A stretch of 64,000 bases of DNA from Eudorina sp. 2006-703-Eu-15 (lineage: Eukaryota; Chlorophyta; Chlorophyceae; Chlamydomonadales; Volvocaceae), in assembly GCA_003117195.1 (NCBI GenBank), contig BDSI01000054.1, forward strand, positions 1 through 64,000. The letters run 5' to 3'. Under the pieces are notes generated by a model that saw only the letters and a list, made by a program, of their open reading frames with translations, made no database searches and was not told the origin of the DNA. The stretch's first letter is position 1. Every line of letters begins with the position of its first letter. This document shows positions 38,001-47,201 of this stretch, piece after piece. A program made the position numbers and the translations under genes.

Positions 38001-41000
38001 TTGAGCGTGTGTGTAGCCAGCAGGCCAGGCAATCCGCCACCGTATAATTAAAGGCACTCATGACTGGGGGGGGGGGGTAACTGTGGCACGCCGGCTGCGG
38101 TTCTCTGCCGCACTGCAAAGAATAGCGTGTTGTCGTGCTCGTCAGCCACGACAGCACTTCGAGCTCGAGCCTTTGGGCTGGCCGCCCAGCACAACGCACA
38201 CCGTACGTGCGCAAGGCACGACAGCTGTCAGCACACGGCAGCGAGGGTCACCCTTGAAGGAAACTTCATGGAAACTGGCGGGGAGCGCGTACCAGCGCGT
38301 ACCACCAGCGCACCTTTGCCGGCGGTCTTCTGTGCCACGGCCGCGCGGGCCTCCACCAGCACCAAACGCTCCTGGGCGGCGCGCAGTGCAGCCTCGCTCT
38401 TGACCAGCTGCCTCCGCAGCGCCTCGACGACGGCGCCCTGCCCCTTATCCTCGCCAGTCTCCCTCTCCAACGAGCGGGACCGGCCACGACCCCCGCTCTG
38501 CCGCTGCTGCTGCTGCCGACCCCGCAGTGGGGACAGCGCCGCCTCACTTGCCCTCTCAGGCCGTCTTGGTGAAGACGGGGCTGACAGGGATCCAGCCGCT
38601 GCCACTGCCTTGGAGCCGCCACGGCCTGCCCCAGACCGCGCCCGCAGGATTTCAAGATGCGACGCCAGCTCCGCGACCTCTGCGTCTCGCTCCGAGACCA
38701 GCATTCGTAGGCGGTCCAGCTCCACCTGCTCCCAGGCGCGCTCTGCGGTGTGCGTGAGTGAAACAAACGCCCATGGTCGACACAAGGCTGCCTGAACCTG
38801 AACCTGAACGGCCTTCCTGCGTGTGTGCATCAGCAGACAGGCTGGCCCCAGCCCCTGAACCAGACGTACCCCTGAAGGAGTGTGCGGAGCCGGCCAGCTG
38901 TGCCCGCAGGGCCTGCACCTCCGCCTCCAGCTTTGACTTGGCGGTCTCCAGTTCCATCCGGTCGCCTGCATTCGGCAGTGCCGGTGTACGTTTGATGGCA
39001 CCCGGAACCCTGGGCCCGGTGGCCCGATGGCACGAGGAAAGCAGGTCGCACAGCATGTGCTGTGTTGAGCCACAGGAGACGATACATAATTGCCGGCGCG
39101 GTGAGACGAGACGTCTGTCGGACCGCACCTGATGATTCGCGCTTGGATGCGCCTGAAGCGGGGCCGGTCCGTGTCCGTGCGAGTTCCTGTGCAAGGTCCG
39201 AAATGGTGGACTGCAGCTCCGAGACCTGTGAGGGGTGTGGGACGAGTTGCGCGCGGGCAGTCCCTGCTCAGGCTGGGGCAATGTCGCGTGTTGCGGTAGC
39301 TAAGGTAATCCGCGTTCTGAGGTCCGTGCCAGAGGCGAGGGCGCCAAGTCGATTGCATGTTCAGGCAGATGATTGCTGGGAGTGACAGCGCCGGCAGGAC
39401 GCCCACCTGCTGCCGGTGTGTCTCCGTCTGCTGGCGCATTGCCTCGGCGTGCTGCTGCTGAAGTCGCGTGCATTCGGACCGCAGCTCCTGCGGACACAGA
39501 AACACGCAGGCGATGGCGCCATGACAGCCATCCGGGTTGCTGCTGTGAGCGCTGCAAAGGACGACGCCGTATTGTTCCAGCACGCAAGCTGCATAACGCC
39601 AGTCGCAGGCGACACAGGCAGCAGGCGCGCCGAACCCTGTCATGAGAACGCTTCAGGATCCGTGGTGGCTCAGTGCGCACCACCGCAACCGCCTGCCGCT
39701 TCGGCACCCACCCCACGCAGGAGTTTGCGGCGCCCACCCACCTCGGCCTGCACGAAGGTGGTGTCCTTGTGCTCCTCGTGGTGCCTCAGGACCTGCTGCC
39801 GCGCGGCCTCGAGGCCGCGGGCGCGGGCGTCCGCCTCCAAGGCCCGCTGCTCCGCCGCCGCCAACGTCTGCTCCACCAGGGCGACGCGCGCCTCCGCGGC
39901 GGCGGCGCGCTCCTGCGCCGCCGACAACTCCACGTGCCGGCGGTCTCGCGCTGCCAGGCGGGACTCCAAACTCTCCTGACAAAGGCCAAGACCGGAAGGA
40001 ATCGCTGGGTCGTGCGAAAAGTTCAGGAGGTCTGTTCGGGGTGGGGCGTCTCCGGGGGGACGTCTGCGGCGTCAGGGCTGGTCCTGCTGGGGGCCTACAC
40101 GCCCTTGCTTCCGGGTAGTGGACGCCCTTTTTGTCCCGGCCTTGTCCTGGAGGAATCTGCGGCGGGACGGATAGCTTCCGGCGGACTGTCCGGAAGGCTC
40201 GGACGGTGAGGTTCGATGACCCGATTGGTGCAGTTTTGCACGCTTGCGTGCAAAGGCCGCCCCGGCCTGGTACAGGTGGAGAGGAGTCTCTTGCCTTTGA
40301 GGCTGGTGCCATTGCACCGATTCTCTGGAGACCGATTGATTGATTGCTTTCATGGAGTGGCTGAGGCGGCTGGTTTCGTCCCATCCAGATGGCCATTTCC
40401 CTGACTGGGTGGGTTATAGTGCCGCAAGACAGTGCTCGGTCCGCGTCTTCCCGTGGGTTGGTGCTGGGACCGTGCCTTCAAGTGGCCCTACGGGGATGTA
40501 CTCCTCAACACAACTCAGCGGTCAGCAGGCATGAGGGATGCAAGACGACAAGCAGGCGCTGCGCCGCCAAGCCGTAATCCATGTGACGGGGGATACTCAC
40601 GATGACGCTGTCGGCCTGCTCCCGGTCGCGTTGTGCCGCTTCCACCAGCGTTTCCTTCTGCTGGACCACCCTCAGGACCTGGGACGGGACACGCAAGACG
40701 CCACACGGCAGGGGAAGCCCAGCGGCCGTTGGGAGCCGGTCACAGTTGGGTGCACGTCACAGGTGAGACGCACACGACGGGGCGACAAGTATTACGGCAG
40801 CCGAGGTATGGCAGTGTGCCCGGGATCGCCGCCGGAGCGGCCTGCCTGCGCCCTTGCCTCCCCCTCCCTCACTCCCTTTCCCCGAGACCGCTATAGTCCG
40901 AGGCACCTGCGCTTCGGCCGCCTGGGCGCGCTCCTGCACCTCCACCAGCCGCGCGCGCAGCCCCTCGTTCTGCCGGCGCAGCTCCTCCACCTGGTCCTCC

Positions 41001-44000
41001 AGCTCGCGGACGCGGTCATCCTTGCTCATGAGCAGCTCCAGCGCCTGGCAGGATTGGACGACAGGATAGCACTCACCATCTCATCTATATACGTGCATGT
41101 TGAATCGGTACATGTTGTGGACATTGTCAACGGGATAGCCGATGTCAGCGCATTGGACTCCGCGACTGCACGCCACGACCCGCCGTGAAGTCAACATCTG
41201 AAGGCCCTGCAAGCAGCCGCGCCTTCAAGCTTCCGCAACACGTCCCTTCCGGGCCCCGACGTGTCTTGCCGGCGCTATCCTGCACGGCGCAACCTTTGAA
41301 TGACCTCGACTGGCGCCCACAAGAATAGTTTCAGTATACCACCTATTTATTGAACACGGGCAAGAAAATACATACCCTTGCCGACGTGTTCCAATAGGAC
41401 CCCGTTCAATCGCCGGATGGCCTGCCGTCAGAAATAGCTTATACCCCGCCTTACCTTCCGGTTCCGCTCCTCTTGCAGGGCTTGCTCGCGCTCGACCGCA
41501 GCCTCCACAGCGCGTGTGACGTCGGGCTGCCGGGACTGCAGCTCCAGCTGCAGCCGCCGCAGCGCGGCCGCCTCCGCGCGGCTCGTCTCCAGCTCCGCCT
41601 CCGCGTCCGCCAGGCGGGCAGCCAGGCCGTCACGCTCGCTGGCCAGCACCTCGCGCTCCTGAGCCAGCTTGGCGGCCGGCGATGCTGCGCACGTTTGGGA
41701 CGTTTGGGACAGCGGCCCCTTTGGAGATAATAGCTAGACAAGGACATGCGCTAGCCGCAGGGGCGTCAAAAGGATCGACCATTCGGAGGACAGCCGGCAG
41801 CGTCAAAGCCTTGACGGCTGGAGCGCACGGCGTCTTAACCCTCCTTCTCGAAATAATTGCGTTCATAACGGAACTGAAGCCGCGGGCCCGCGGCGCCGCC
41901 GTAGTGTGCGCGTCATAATGGGGGCTGGCGCTGCGCCCCGCCCCACCCACCTGACCGTGCTGCGGACTGTGCCTTGAGCTCCGCCTGGGTTGCCTGCAGT
42001 GCGGCGTCCACAGCAGGCGAGCGTGAGGGGTAGGTCACCTAGGGGCGGTCTTGCTGAACGCGGCCGCTACGTAATATATACCGTATATATACCGTAGATC
42101 TGGCCCAGGGACCCCAGACCACCCAGTCCCCCCGTCGAGAACGCCATGCACACCTGCAGCTGTCCCTGCAGCGCCTGCAGCATGCTGTTCTTGTCCTTCA
42201 GGACCTCCTGCTGCTGCTCCAGGGTGCGGCGCATGGACGCCTGCTGCCGCGCCAGGGACTGCAGTCTGAGCTGCAGCTCAACCCCGGCGTCGTGCGTCCA
42301 GTCCGCGGCCCCCAGCGACTCGTCCTCACTGACGGCACCGCCACTACTAGCAGGCTGTCGCCCCGTCGACGTGGCGGCGCCTCGTTGCTCCGCGCCAGTC
42401 TCGATCGGGGCCCCGCCGCGGTCCAGTCCGACAGTTGTGCTCCCGGCCCTGCCGCCGCGGCCATCGTCGCTTCGTCTCTGAGGCAACGGCGCCGCGCGCC
42501 AGCTATCACCAGGTTCTCCTTCAGCTCGGCTTCGCCCTGAAGGCGAAGCTGCCAGCGGCCGCGGGCTGGCCTCTCTGCTGCGACCGCGTTCAGGTCGGCC
42601 ATCCCAGCCGCCACGCGCTTTGGGCGACTCCATGCCAGCCGGCGGGCCGCGGACGGGTTGCGCAGCGCGCTGCTGGAACGGACTACTCGCCGGCCCCGCC
42701 CGCAGCCGCTCTGCCTCAGCGGCTAGGGACTCGATGCTGCTTCGCGCCAAGTGCAAGCCGACAGTCCGTGCCTCATCCTGACAGTCGGCAACAGCCAGGG
42801 CCACAACAAGGGGCGCCTCGCCCATCTCAGCAAAGGTGCCGACAGGCACAGTTTGCGCGTAGCGTGTCCTGACAACAGGGCTGTCGCGACCAGACTTGTG
42901 GCCAGCACGCAACGACCGCAACCGAAATAACAAGACATGACAGCGAAAACTGGATATCGTTGACGGCGTGCTTACGATCAGTACCGACCGTTTCTCGGCT
43001 CTGATTATGAGTACGTACGTAGCACCGACAGGGGATCTGCCCCGGCGTACATAGTACAACCAACTGAATTTGCAATTGTTTCCTTCCGCATCTGCCTCCA
43101 CCAAGTGCAGTGGAAAGCCCCTCATCTACACACACGAAAGGGCGGACGGCCGCGTCCGAATTACCGACCGGTCCACTTTCCTACGTTTCCTGCCCCACAT
43201 CCTCACCTCTAGGAACTGGCGCCCTTCGGCGTCCGCCTGCTCCATACGCCACCCTGAATCCTCACGCTCAGTATGGCGCGGCCGCTGCAGCTGACTGATC
43301 AGCACCCGCGGGTTGCTGAAGCTGCTGCCGCTGCTGCTGGAGTCGATAGAACCAGAGGGAGGAAGATACCGACCGGGCACCCTGCCATCCGTCTGCTTCG
43401 CGCCAGGGGACCTGCGCGGCAGGCGCGGGTACCGCGCGGCGCCGACACACACCTTGAAGCCCCACATGGAAGAGCAGCACGACCCACACCAGGTAAGAGA
43501 CAGGTACCCCACCCCACGGTTGTAGTTGCGGGTCATCCATCGAGAAAGTGCGGCGGGCGCGAGGGCTTGGTAGCTGCTTCCATGGGTGCGTGGAGGACAG
43601 GAACCTACCGGTTACTCGGGCTTAAGGTCTGGCCCAAGCTGCCGCCGTCCTCAGACGGCCCCGACCGACTGCGACCGGGACTCAACCAATACTGCTGCTC
43701 CTGCTGCTTGGGAGGAAGCCGGTGGCTGGCCGCCACCGCCGAGGCATACCGCGGCTGCAGCTGCAGAGCGCCAGGGCCCCTCGGTGACGAGTCGTAGCCT
43801 GTGGGCGCGGCAGCCGCGCTGCCAGGCAGCCGTAACGGCGGCACGATCGGCGCAGAAGACGCGAAGTGCGACCGACGGTCGCTGGGCAAGATGTACGGGT
43901 GGGTGTGGCTGTCGTCGCCGCCGCTGCTACTGCTCGCTGTAGAAGCTGCTCGCTGCAGGAATTGGGCCCCTGAGCCGGCCGCGGTGCCCACCGCCGCAGT

Positions 44001-45376
44001 ATCCCGTACCGCCGTCGGCGAGGACGGCAGCGAGCGTGAAGGTGCCCGCGGCGGTGGGATCCCCAGCACAGGTCCTGCAGGGCCCCGCATATGTGAAGGA
44101 CTCAGGGAGGGCGACCCTGCGCCTGCAGCGGCCATTCCGCTACCCCCTGTCGCCTCTCCACCGCGCGCATCAGCCGCCAACTGACCGAAGTCGATGGACG
44201 TGCTGACTCCCCACGGAGGCGTCGCGGCGGCCAACGCGCCACCTCGCCGGGCGGCGGCGATGGCTGGCTGGGACGTGGCCGGCGGCGGCACTGCGCCGCC
44301 CATTTTCGCCCTGTCCAATGCGTCCTCCTGGACGTGCCTCGCGCCGGTTTCCATGGCCAGGAAACTGGCGCTCCGCCGCGGTGACTGTAAGCTTGCCAGG
44401 GCTTGCCGCAGGCCACTCCGCGGGCGCGGCGGTGAGCGAAGGCTGTGCAAGTCCCCGCCAGTGCTGCCGTCGCCGTCGCCGCTGCGGTTGGCTGCACCGC
44501 CTTGCGCGACACGGTGGCCGGCGCCGTCTAGCGAAAAGCTGCCGGCAGCCGGGCCGGTCTGGTTGCTCGGATGCGGACTGCCCGGCTCGGCGAAGCTCAC
44601 GCTCTTGGTGATTGGCTTGCGGGCTCGTGTGGGGGATGATGGAGGGGACCTGAGTAAGACCCAGACAGGTACAAAACAGATCAAATTAGGCCCCCTGTAT
44701 GAACAGAATTGGTGCGATCATCGATTGCCGCCGTGCGACATGTGTTCAGCATGCACCTACATGTTTGGGCCTGGCCCGGCGGCCTCGTGTGCGCGGACGC
44801 GCGGAGGAGGGTTTGTGGTGCTCGGCCCGGGCCCGGGCTTAGCCCGAGGTGGCTGCTCCACGTCCGGCGCTAGCCAGAAGGTGGCATAGAACTTCTGGTC
44901 GAAATGAGAACCCTGTGGGTTTGGGGGACCGGGGACGGGGAGGGCCAAGCTGGTGATTTGTGCGGAACCGCAAAGGGTGCGGTGCTGGTCCTGCTGTACC
45001 TTGATATGGAAGATGTCCCTGTGGCCCTGCTCCACGGCCTTCTGCCGCTGCGCAAACCGCACCACCTTGAGCCTGACTTCAACGGAAGCGGTTTCCTCGG
45101 CTCGCAGCCGCAGCGATGCAGGCAGGACAGTGTAGCGCTCGCTGCTGCCAGGCTTCACGGTGAGCTCAATTGGCCCTCGAAGCGTGTTTGTTATCCGCAC
45201 GGTTTGCGTGTAGCCCTGTTCAAGTTTTAAGAAAGTTGAAGAATTGTGCATGAATTTATGTTATGGTCGCTTGAAATGGCAAACCTTTCCTGTCAGCGCT
45301 CTATTACCTGTGACAACCTAACGTCACGAAAAAAGAGCTCCTCCGGCTCCAACAGCACAAACGTAGCAGTTGACAT
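11743..45376 (-). CDS. Giant MSP/ASH-domain coiled-coil protein, 71 exons, about 4,574 aa
   Basis: Seventy-one exons join on the minus strand from ATG (45376) to TGA (11743-11745), totalling 13,725 bases. Every proposed junction keeps reading phase and no internal stop appears. Start context: aggATGTCAACT. Domain order: MSP/ASH-type immunoglobulin-like domain (about residues 1-115), Ser/Pro/Gly/Ala-rich disordered region (to about 490), then nearly continuous heptad-patterned Glu/Gln/Ala/Arg/Leu-rich coiled coil broken by low-complexity hinges, to the C-terminus. No motor, kinase or membrane segment is seen. ASH domains are typical of centrosomal and ciliary proteins (ASPM, SPD-2, Hydin), so a basal-body or flagellar scaffold is inferred, not shown. 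Weakest joins: exon 57 donor, exon 59 acceptor and exon 24 donor (GC). It could still be split into more than one gene; the unbroken phase argues against it. Sub-blocks follow with coordinates. Confidence 0.8.
13913..17061 (-). CDS. Giant gene exons 63-68: coiled coil and Ala/Arg-rich hinge
   Basis: Exons: 17008-17061, 16531-16671, 15916-16133, 14958-15621, 14657-14761 and 13913-14370. Exon 65 is a strong coil (LQQQIDQERRRFAEQAIARA). Exon 66 (221 residues, 664 bases) starts YQAQKAAEVATLERRIRTYI, passes through an Arg/Ala/Ser/Pro-rich hinge and returns to coil at MALARASEALAAAQREAAFE. Exon 68 is Gly/Ser/Pro-rich first, then DDPLAAALEAAAANARAAAS coil. Exon 68 must end at CAG|gtgggg (13913) for phase with exon 69. 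Confidence 0.74.
14838..14866. repeat. (CA)n microsatellite in a giant-gene intron
   Basis: Short, slightly interrupted CA run between exons 66 and 67. Confidence 0.9.
15728..15835 (+). repeat. Dispersed short repeat copy in a giant-gene intron
   Basis: Shares acggtggcgcggttt, acggctgtcacc and atgaccctagcggggtcc with 10484-10595, with a diverged tail (gaaatacatatgttgatgc). It lies between exons 65 and 66. Confidence 0.75.
17095..17135 (-). repeat. Dispersed short repeat end in a giant-gene intron
   Basis: Minus strand reads ggggtccgctgtgac followed by a (cattcatc) tail. Only the terminal part is present. Confidence 0.65.
17386..20174 (-). CDS. Giant gene exons 56-62: coiled-coil segment, least certain borders
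   Basis: Exons: 19958-20174, 19542-19737, 19183-19260, 18647-18687, 18417-18549, 17827-18027 and 17386-17493. Coil examples: WKQRSKELGAQLSLLNASAA, LQQQLDAERAKAAAELASHL, LEGRLAAAERRAAECGQRAA. Exon 57 can end at GAG|gtggcg (19542, kept for phase) or GCACG|gtagcg (19522). Exon 59 (DLRQALDAMLAPAG) needs a poor acceptor (caccaagag) to be in phase; an undetected exon nearby is an alternative. Exon 60 then begins after ggaacag at 18549, which matches its phase-2 donor. Confidence 0.6.
18597..18650. repeat. AT-rich imperfect (ATC/ATT)n tract
   Basis: An imperfect trinucleotide run of catcattattatt type in a GC-rich gene, reaching the donor site of exon 59 (gtaatg on the minus strand). Confidence 0.85.
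19001..19165. repeat. Degenerate minisatellite, about 20-bp unit
   Basis: Seven or eight diverged copies of a unit like ggtggcaggcatagctatgc, between exons 58 and 59. It may have expanded the intron and it complicates exon prediction there. Confidence 0.8.
20443..24919 (-). CDS. Giant gene exons 47-55: coiled coil with long disordered inserts
   Basis: Exons: 24700-24919, 24198-24393, 23800-23918, 23094-23376, 22357-22652, 21950-22093, 21595-21705, 21256-21337 and 20443-20949. Coil is seen in exon 47 (LLQRDERISELKEQLAAKTK), exon 48 (YLAEQVAQLRIEVARRQAEI), exon 51 and exon 52. Exon 47 ends in an RSRSPSPSR motif. Exons 49, 54 and 55 are Gly/Ser/Pro/Thr-rich; exon 55 (169 residues) is a second large disordered spacer near residue 3,110-3,275. 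A 44-unit CA repeat lies in the intron after exon 50, just beyond its gtagga donor. The exon 51 acceptor (ttcccggag) has a weak pyrimidine tract. Confidence 0.68.
22990..23077. repeat. (CA)44 microsatellite in the intron after exon 50
   Basis: Eighty-eight bases of uninterrupted CA. It starts 17 bp past the exon 50 donor in the transcribed direction, so the minus-strand transcript has a GU run near its 5' splice site. Confidence 0.97.
25199..28637 (-). CDS. Giant gene exons 37-46: coiled-coil segment
   Basis: Exons: 28506-28637, 28205-28354, 27917-28072, 27694-27732, 27264-27404, 26961-26997, 26563-26654, 26133-26225, 25563-25798 and 25199-25342. Exon 37 has a less repetitive helical stretch (LSIRQYFDAQVATLVAKPDV). 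Exons 38-44 are regular coil (VARLSAQLVAQSHEIFRLQE, DVELAQQHIAEVTAAKDAEM). Exon 45 ends in a Gly-rich hinge; its phase-2 gtgcgc donor, rather than the gtcgca 14 bases downstream, is required to keep exon 46 in the coil frame. Confidence 0.75.
28700..28765 (+). repeat. Dispersed short repeat, well conserved end
   Basis: Reads atcggtgacccgcggggtcc then gctgtaacatccttaagagtaatac; the reference copy for the ATCCTTAA tail class. It lies between exons 36 and 37. Confidence 0.75.
28885..33389 (-). CDS. Giant gene exons 26-36: coiled-coil segment
   Basis: Exons: 33292-33389, 32813-32894, 32413-32520, 31954-32117, 31349-31483, 30829-30928, 30437-30643, 30115-30261, 29657-29776, 29190-29225 and 28885-29028. 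Clear heptads: LQSEVSELNQQIARLEQQLA (exon 29), LDEREQRVASLEGEVEALRR (exon 30), ALEQVALQDKQVAALDERLQ (exon 34). Exon 33 is unusual, with Trp and Tyr (YRIESRWAWSRLHRLQWALE), and may form a distinct helical module. Exon 32 has a Gln/Pro/Ala low-complexity hinge. Exon 35 is only 36 bases. Confidence 0.75.
33062..33090 (+). repeat. Dispersed short repeat, end fragment
   Basis: Only aggtccgctgtaac and a few flanking bases remain, between exons 26 and 27. Confidence 0.45.
33727..37890 (-). CDS. Giant gene exons 16-25: coiled-coil segment with a GC donor
   Basis: Exons: 37748-37890, 37361-37411, 37113-37193, 36519-36875, 35874-36088, 35288-35382, 34925-35040, 34639-34722, 34204-34295 and 33727-34024. 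Typical coils are LEHQRLQQELDSARAATVRL, LEKAVDTAETAVAVMQERLL and LARSQQQLAEKAREVDKVSE. Exon 24 must end at TGCAG|gcaggt to reach exon 25 in the coiled-coil frame (acceptor cttgcag, then G GAT GCC); the nearby GT donor (C-A-G|gttggc) would put exon 25 in a Gly/Arg-rich off-frame. This makes intron 24 a candidate GC-AG intron. Confidence 0.72.
35587..35690 (+). repeat. Dispersed short repeat copy with long body
   Basis: Contains cctatccggtgcgctatggt, gtttatgcagtg, cgatgacccggggggtcc and ctgtaacatccttaataaa, between exons 20 and 21. It joins the long-body copies (10484, 15728) to the ATCCTTAA tail class. Confidence 0.75.
38314..41044 (-). CDS. Giant gene exons 9-15: coiled-coil segment
   Basis: Exons: 40907-41044, 40601-40678, 39742-39975, 39407-39487, 39129-39225, 38870-38965 and 38314-38742. 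Heptad-rich stretches include VRELEDQVEELRRQNEGLRA (exon 9), ALVEQTLAAAEQRALEADAR (exon 11) and LDRLRMLVSERDAEVAELAS (exon 15). Exon 15 also holds a polar hinge with a Gln run and SRSLERETGEDKG before the coil resumes. Phases across 13-14-15-16 are 1-1-1-2nt starts and agree at each join. Confidence 0.75.
41455..43411 (-). CDS. Giant gene exons 5-8: first coiled-coil segment
   Basis: Exons: 43207-43411, 42154-42777, 41951-42038 and 41455-41684. Exon 5 ends in ISQLQRPRHTEREDSGWRME; exon 6 (208 residues) is disordered first and then clearly heptad-patterned (LQSLARQQASMRRTLEQQQE). Exon 8 carries LASERDGLAARLADAEAELE. Donors are CAG|gtgtgc, CAG|gtgggt and AAG|gtaagg. Exon 7 starts after cccctag; its phase-1 donor pairs exactly with the two-base start of exon 8, which fixed both borders. 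Confidence 0.75.
43609..44649 (-). CDS. Giant gene exon 4: large low-complexity exon
   Basis: At 1,041 bases this is the largest exon, about 346 residues (roughly 147-492). It begins SPPSSPTRARKPITKSVSFA and is rich in Ser, Pro, Gly and Ala throughout, with several Ser-Pro and Arg-x-x-Ser sites that look like phosphorylation targets. No fold is predicted; it likely forms a flexible spacer between the ASH domain and the coiled coil. The acceptor is cttactcag and the donor CCG|gtaggt. Confidence 0.75.
44761..45376 (-). CDS. Giant gene exons 1-3: N-terminal MSP/ASH domain
   Basis: Exons: 45308-45376, 45000-45215 and 44761-44912, with phase 0, 0 and 2 donors. Exon 1 encodes LLEPEELFFRDVRLSQ, the first strands of an MSP/ASH fold. 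Exon 2 continues with GYTQTVRITNTLRGPIELTV, a YTVLPASLRLRAEET loop, and FAQRQKAVEQGHRDIFHIK. Exon 3 has GSHFDQKFYATFWLAP and then a Pro-rich tail. The pattern (Phe-Arg-Asp-Val, a Tyr-Thr-Gln-Thr-Val-x-Ile-x-Asn strand, a closing Phe-x-x-Lys-Phe-x-Ala-x-Phe strand) is what identifies the fold. This is the only recognisable globular domain of the protein. Confidence 0.82.
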
Positions 45377-47201
45377 CCTAACAATGTGATCGCCCTTCAG
45401 GGCCAGCTGGCCACCGTCGTCAGGTGCCAATGCTGTCCGCAGAGTGTCCTGTTGAACCCATGCGCCGACCAGGCTGCATCTTCTTCTAGGTTCTTATATC
45501 CTTGTCGCTATTGTGCAATAGATATTCGCAGCAGCCTTAGACCTCTGTTTGGCAAAGCTGCGCATTCAATTTGTAGTACAAACGAGACATACGACATAGT
45601 TTTCACGGTTTCGCAACTATAATTTCCAATACACATAACTGCATTTTCATAGGGCTGACCAAGAATTCCAATTCTTCGGATGACTGGGAGTTGACAAACA
45701 GTTGAAGGCCAACGAAAAGGTTCTGTGCTTCACAAAATATCTGGCTTTGGCAGAGGCATGAGGGGCTCAGATGGCAGCGAGGAACAGGCCAGAGCTCAGG
45801 TGCCGGGAAAAGACCAGATAGAACTAGAAGTTGAACACGTCGTTATTGTTTGTTTGTGGTTGGGTTCCGCACTTTCGAGGTCCTATAGAAGCTAAAGAGC
45901 TTCCATCGGGTTTGTCCGCATCTGGCGAATGGTGACAACTTTGCAATGGCGAGGCGCAAGTTGCACGGACGATGCGCTGCGGCGTGTCTTACGACCGGGC
46001 ACGACGCGACCTCTGTGCAACTTAGCCCATCACACGGCCAAACGACAGCGCGCCGGCTTTCCAAAGGCGTATTGCACAACAAAGGTCTGTATGTTTGAGG
46101 TTGTGCCGAGACAAAACATCATGGCCAGTTGGTCGGGTGGAGATTGGTGGCTCCTGCAGCTCCCGCCCTCTCCCGTACAGCTATCATTGGACCGTTGGAC
46201 CCCCCGGGTGGCGGCTAGGGTCCATCAATTGTGCATGCAGGACCGTACTTGAGGCACCAAGCACAACGTGCCTGTCCTGCACGCGCAGCGGCTCGGACAG
46301 GCATCAGTTCATCAAGTGGTCGAACGGTACCTGAGCCTGCCTGATCACGCCTGATCGCAAGTCCACGTTTTGGTAGGGGTGGAAAAGGGCAGACCAGATT
46401 TGCTTCAGACCGCTGGATGATTACGCGTCATTAAGGCCGATGGGGACCGAAAGCTTCATAGTAAACTGCGCACCCCGGCGTGGGACCGTTTGGGACCCGA
46501 TATGAACAAGTCCCGGGTTTGCAGGTGTGCTTAGGTGAGCGTGCCGTGCGCCATGCATGACGTGTCGGGCGCGTTGCCCCTGGAGTTGCATCGCGGGTCA
46601 GCAGCGCGTGCGGAAACTGGTGCAGCCCGTGCTCCCAGGGCCACAACTGGCCGCCGAATGATGGTGGTGTGTAAGGCACCCTATGTATTTTGCCTAGAGT
46701 GCTGCTTCTATGGAAATGTCAGCGAGGGCATCGTCCGGCATGGAACAAAAACGTTTCGTGTGTGTGATTATGAGTTCAGATGAGTTAACCCGCCGACCAA
46801 GACAGCTTAATGAGCGCATCCCCATTCTGAAACCAACTCAAGCCCTGCGGATAATATAACAACTGCCGTGTTGTAGAAGAAATGTTGTCAGTCATTGACA
46901 TTTGTTGACATTCGGTTGTGCCTCCTGTTGCCTCGACCTCGTCTCGGCCCACTGGCGCGATCAAGTGCAGTCATCGCGAACTTCATTTGGTCCAAGGCAA
47001 TAAACATTATTACTCTGACTGACTAATCATGAAAGCATTGCTGACAGACGTCGCGGCGTGCAGGTGCATTACTCTCCGTCCCTATGGCCCCGACTGCCTG
47101 AGCACTCCAAGGACGAAACCTGTAAATATTATGCGTGTATCATAATTTAATATCATAATAGTTGAACGTTGTAAACATCGCTACGCAAATTCTGTTCTGC
47201 G
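45377..47201. other. Divergent intergenic region between the giant gene and GT49 copy A
   Basis: About 1.8 kb holding both promoters. No clear TATA box was assigned. An open plus frame around 45720-45890 (QVPGKDQIELEVEHVVIVC) and another at 46535-46783 look unremarkable and match no family I know. The AT-rich stretch 47118-47165 lies just upstream of GT49 copy A. The segment around 46930-46960 (cgacctcgtctcggccc) recurs at 54456-54475 upstream of copy B, so the duplicated unit includes some 5' flank. Confidence 0.45.

Noticed and set aside
46535..46783. Small plus-strand gene between the giant gene and GT49 copy A
   Set aside because: No recognisable family, no promoter or splice evidence, and composition does not stand out.
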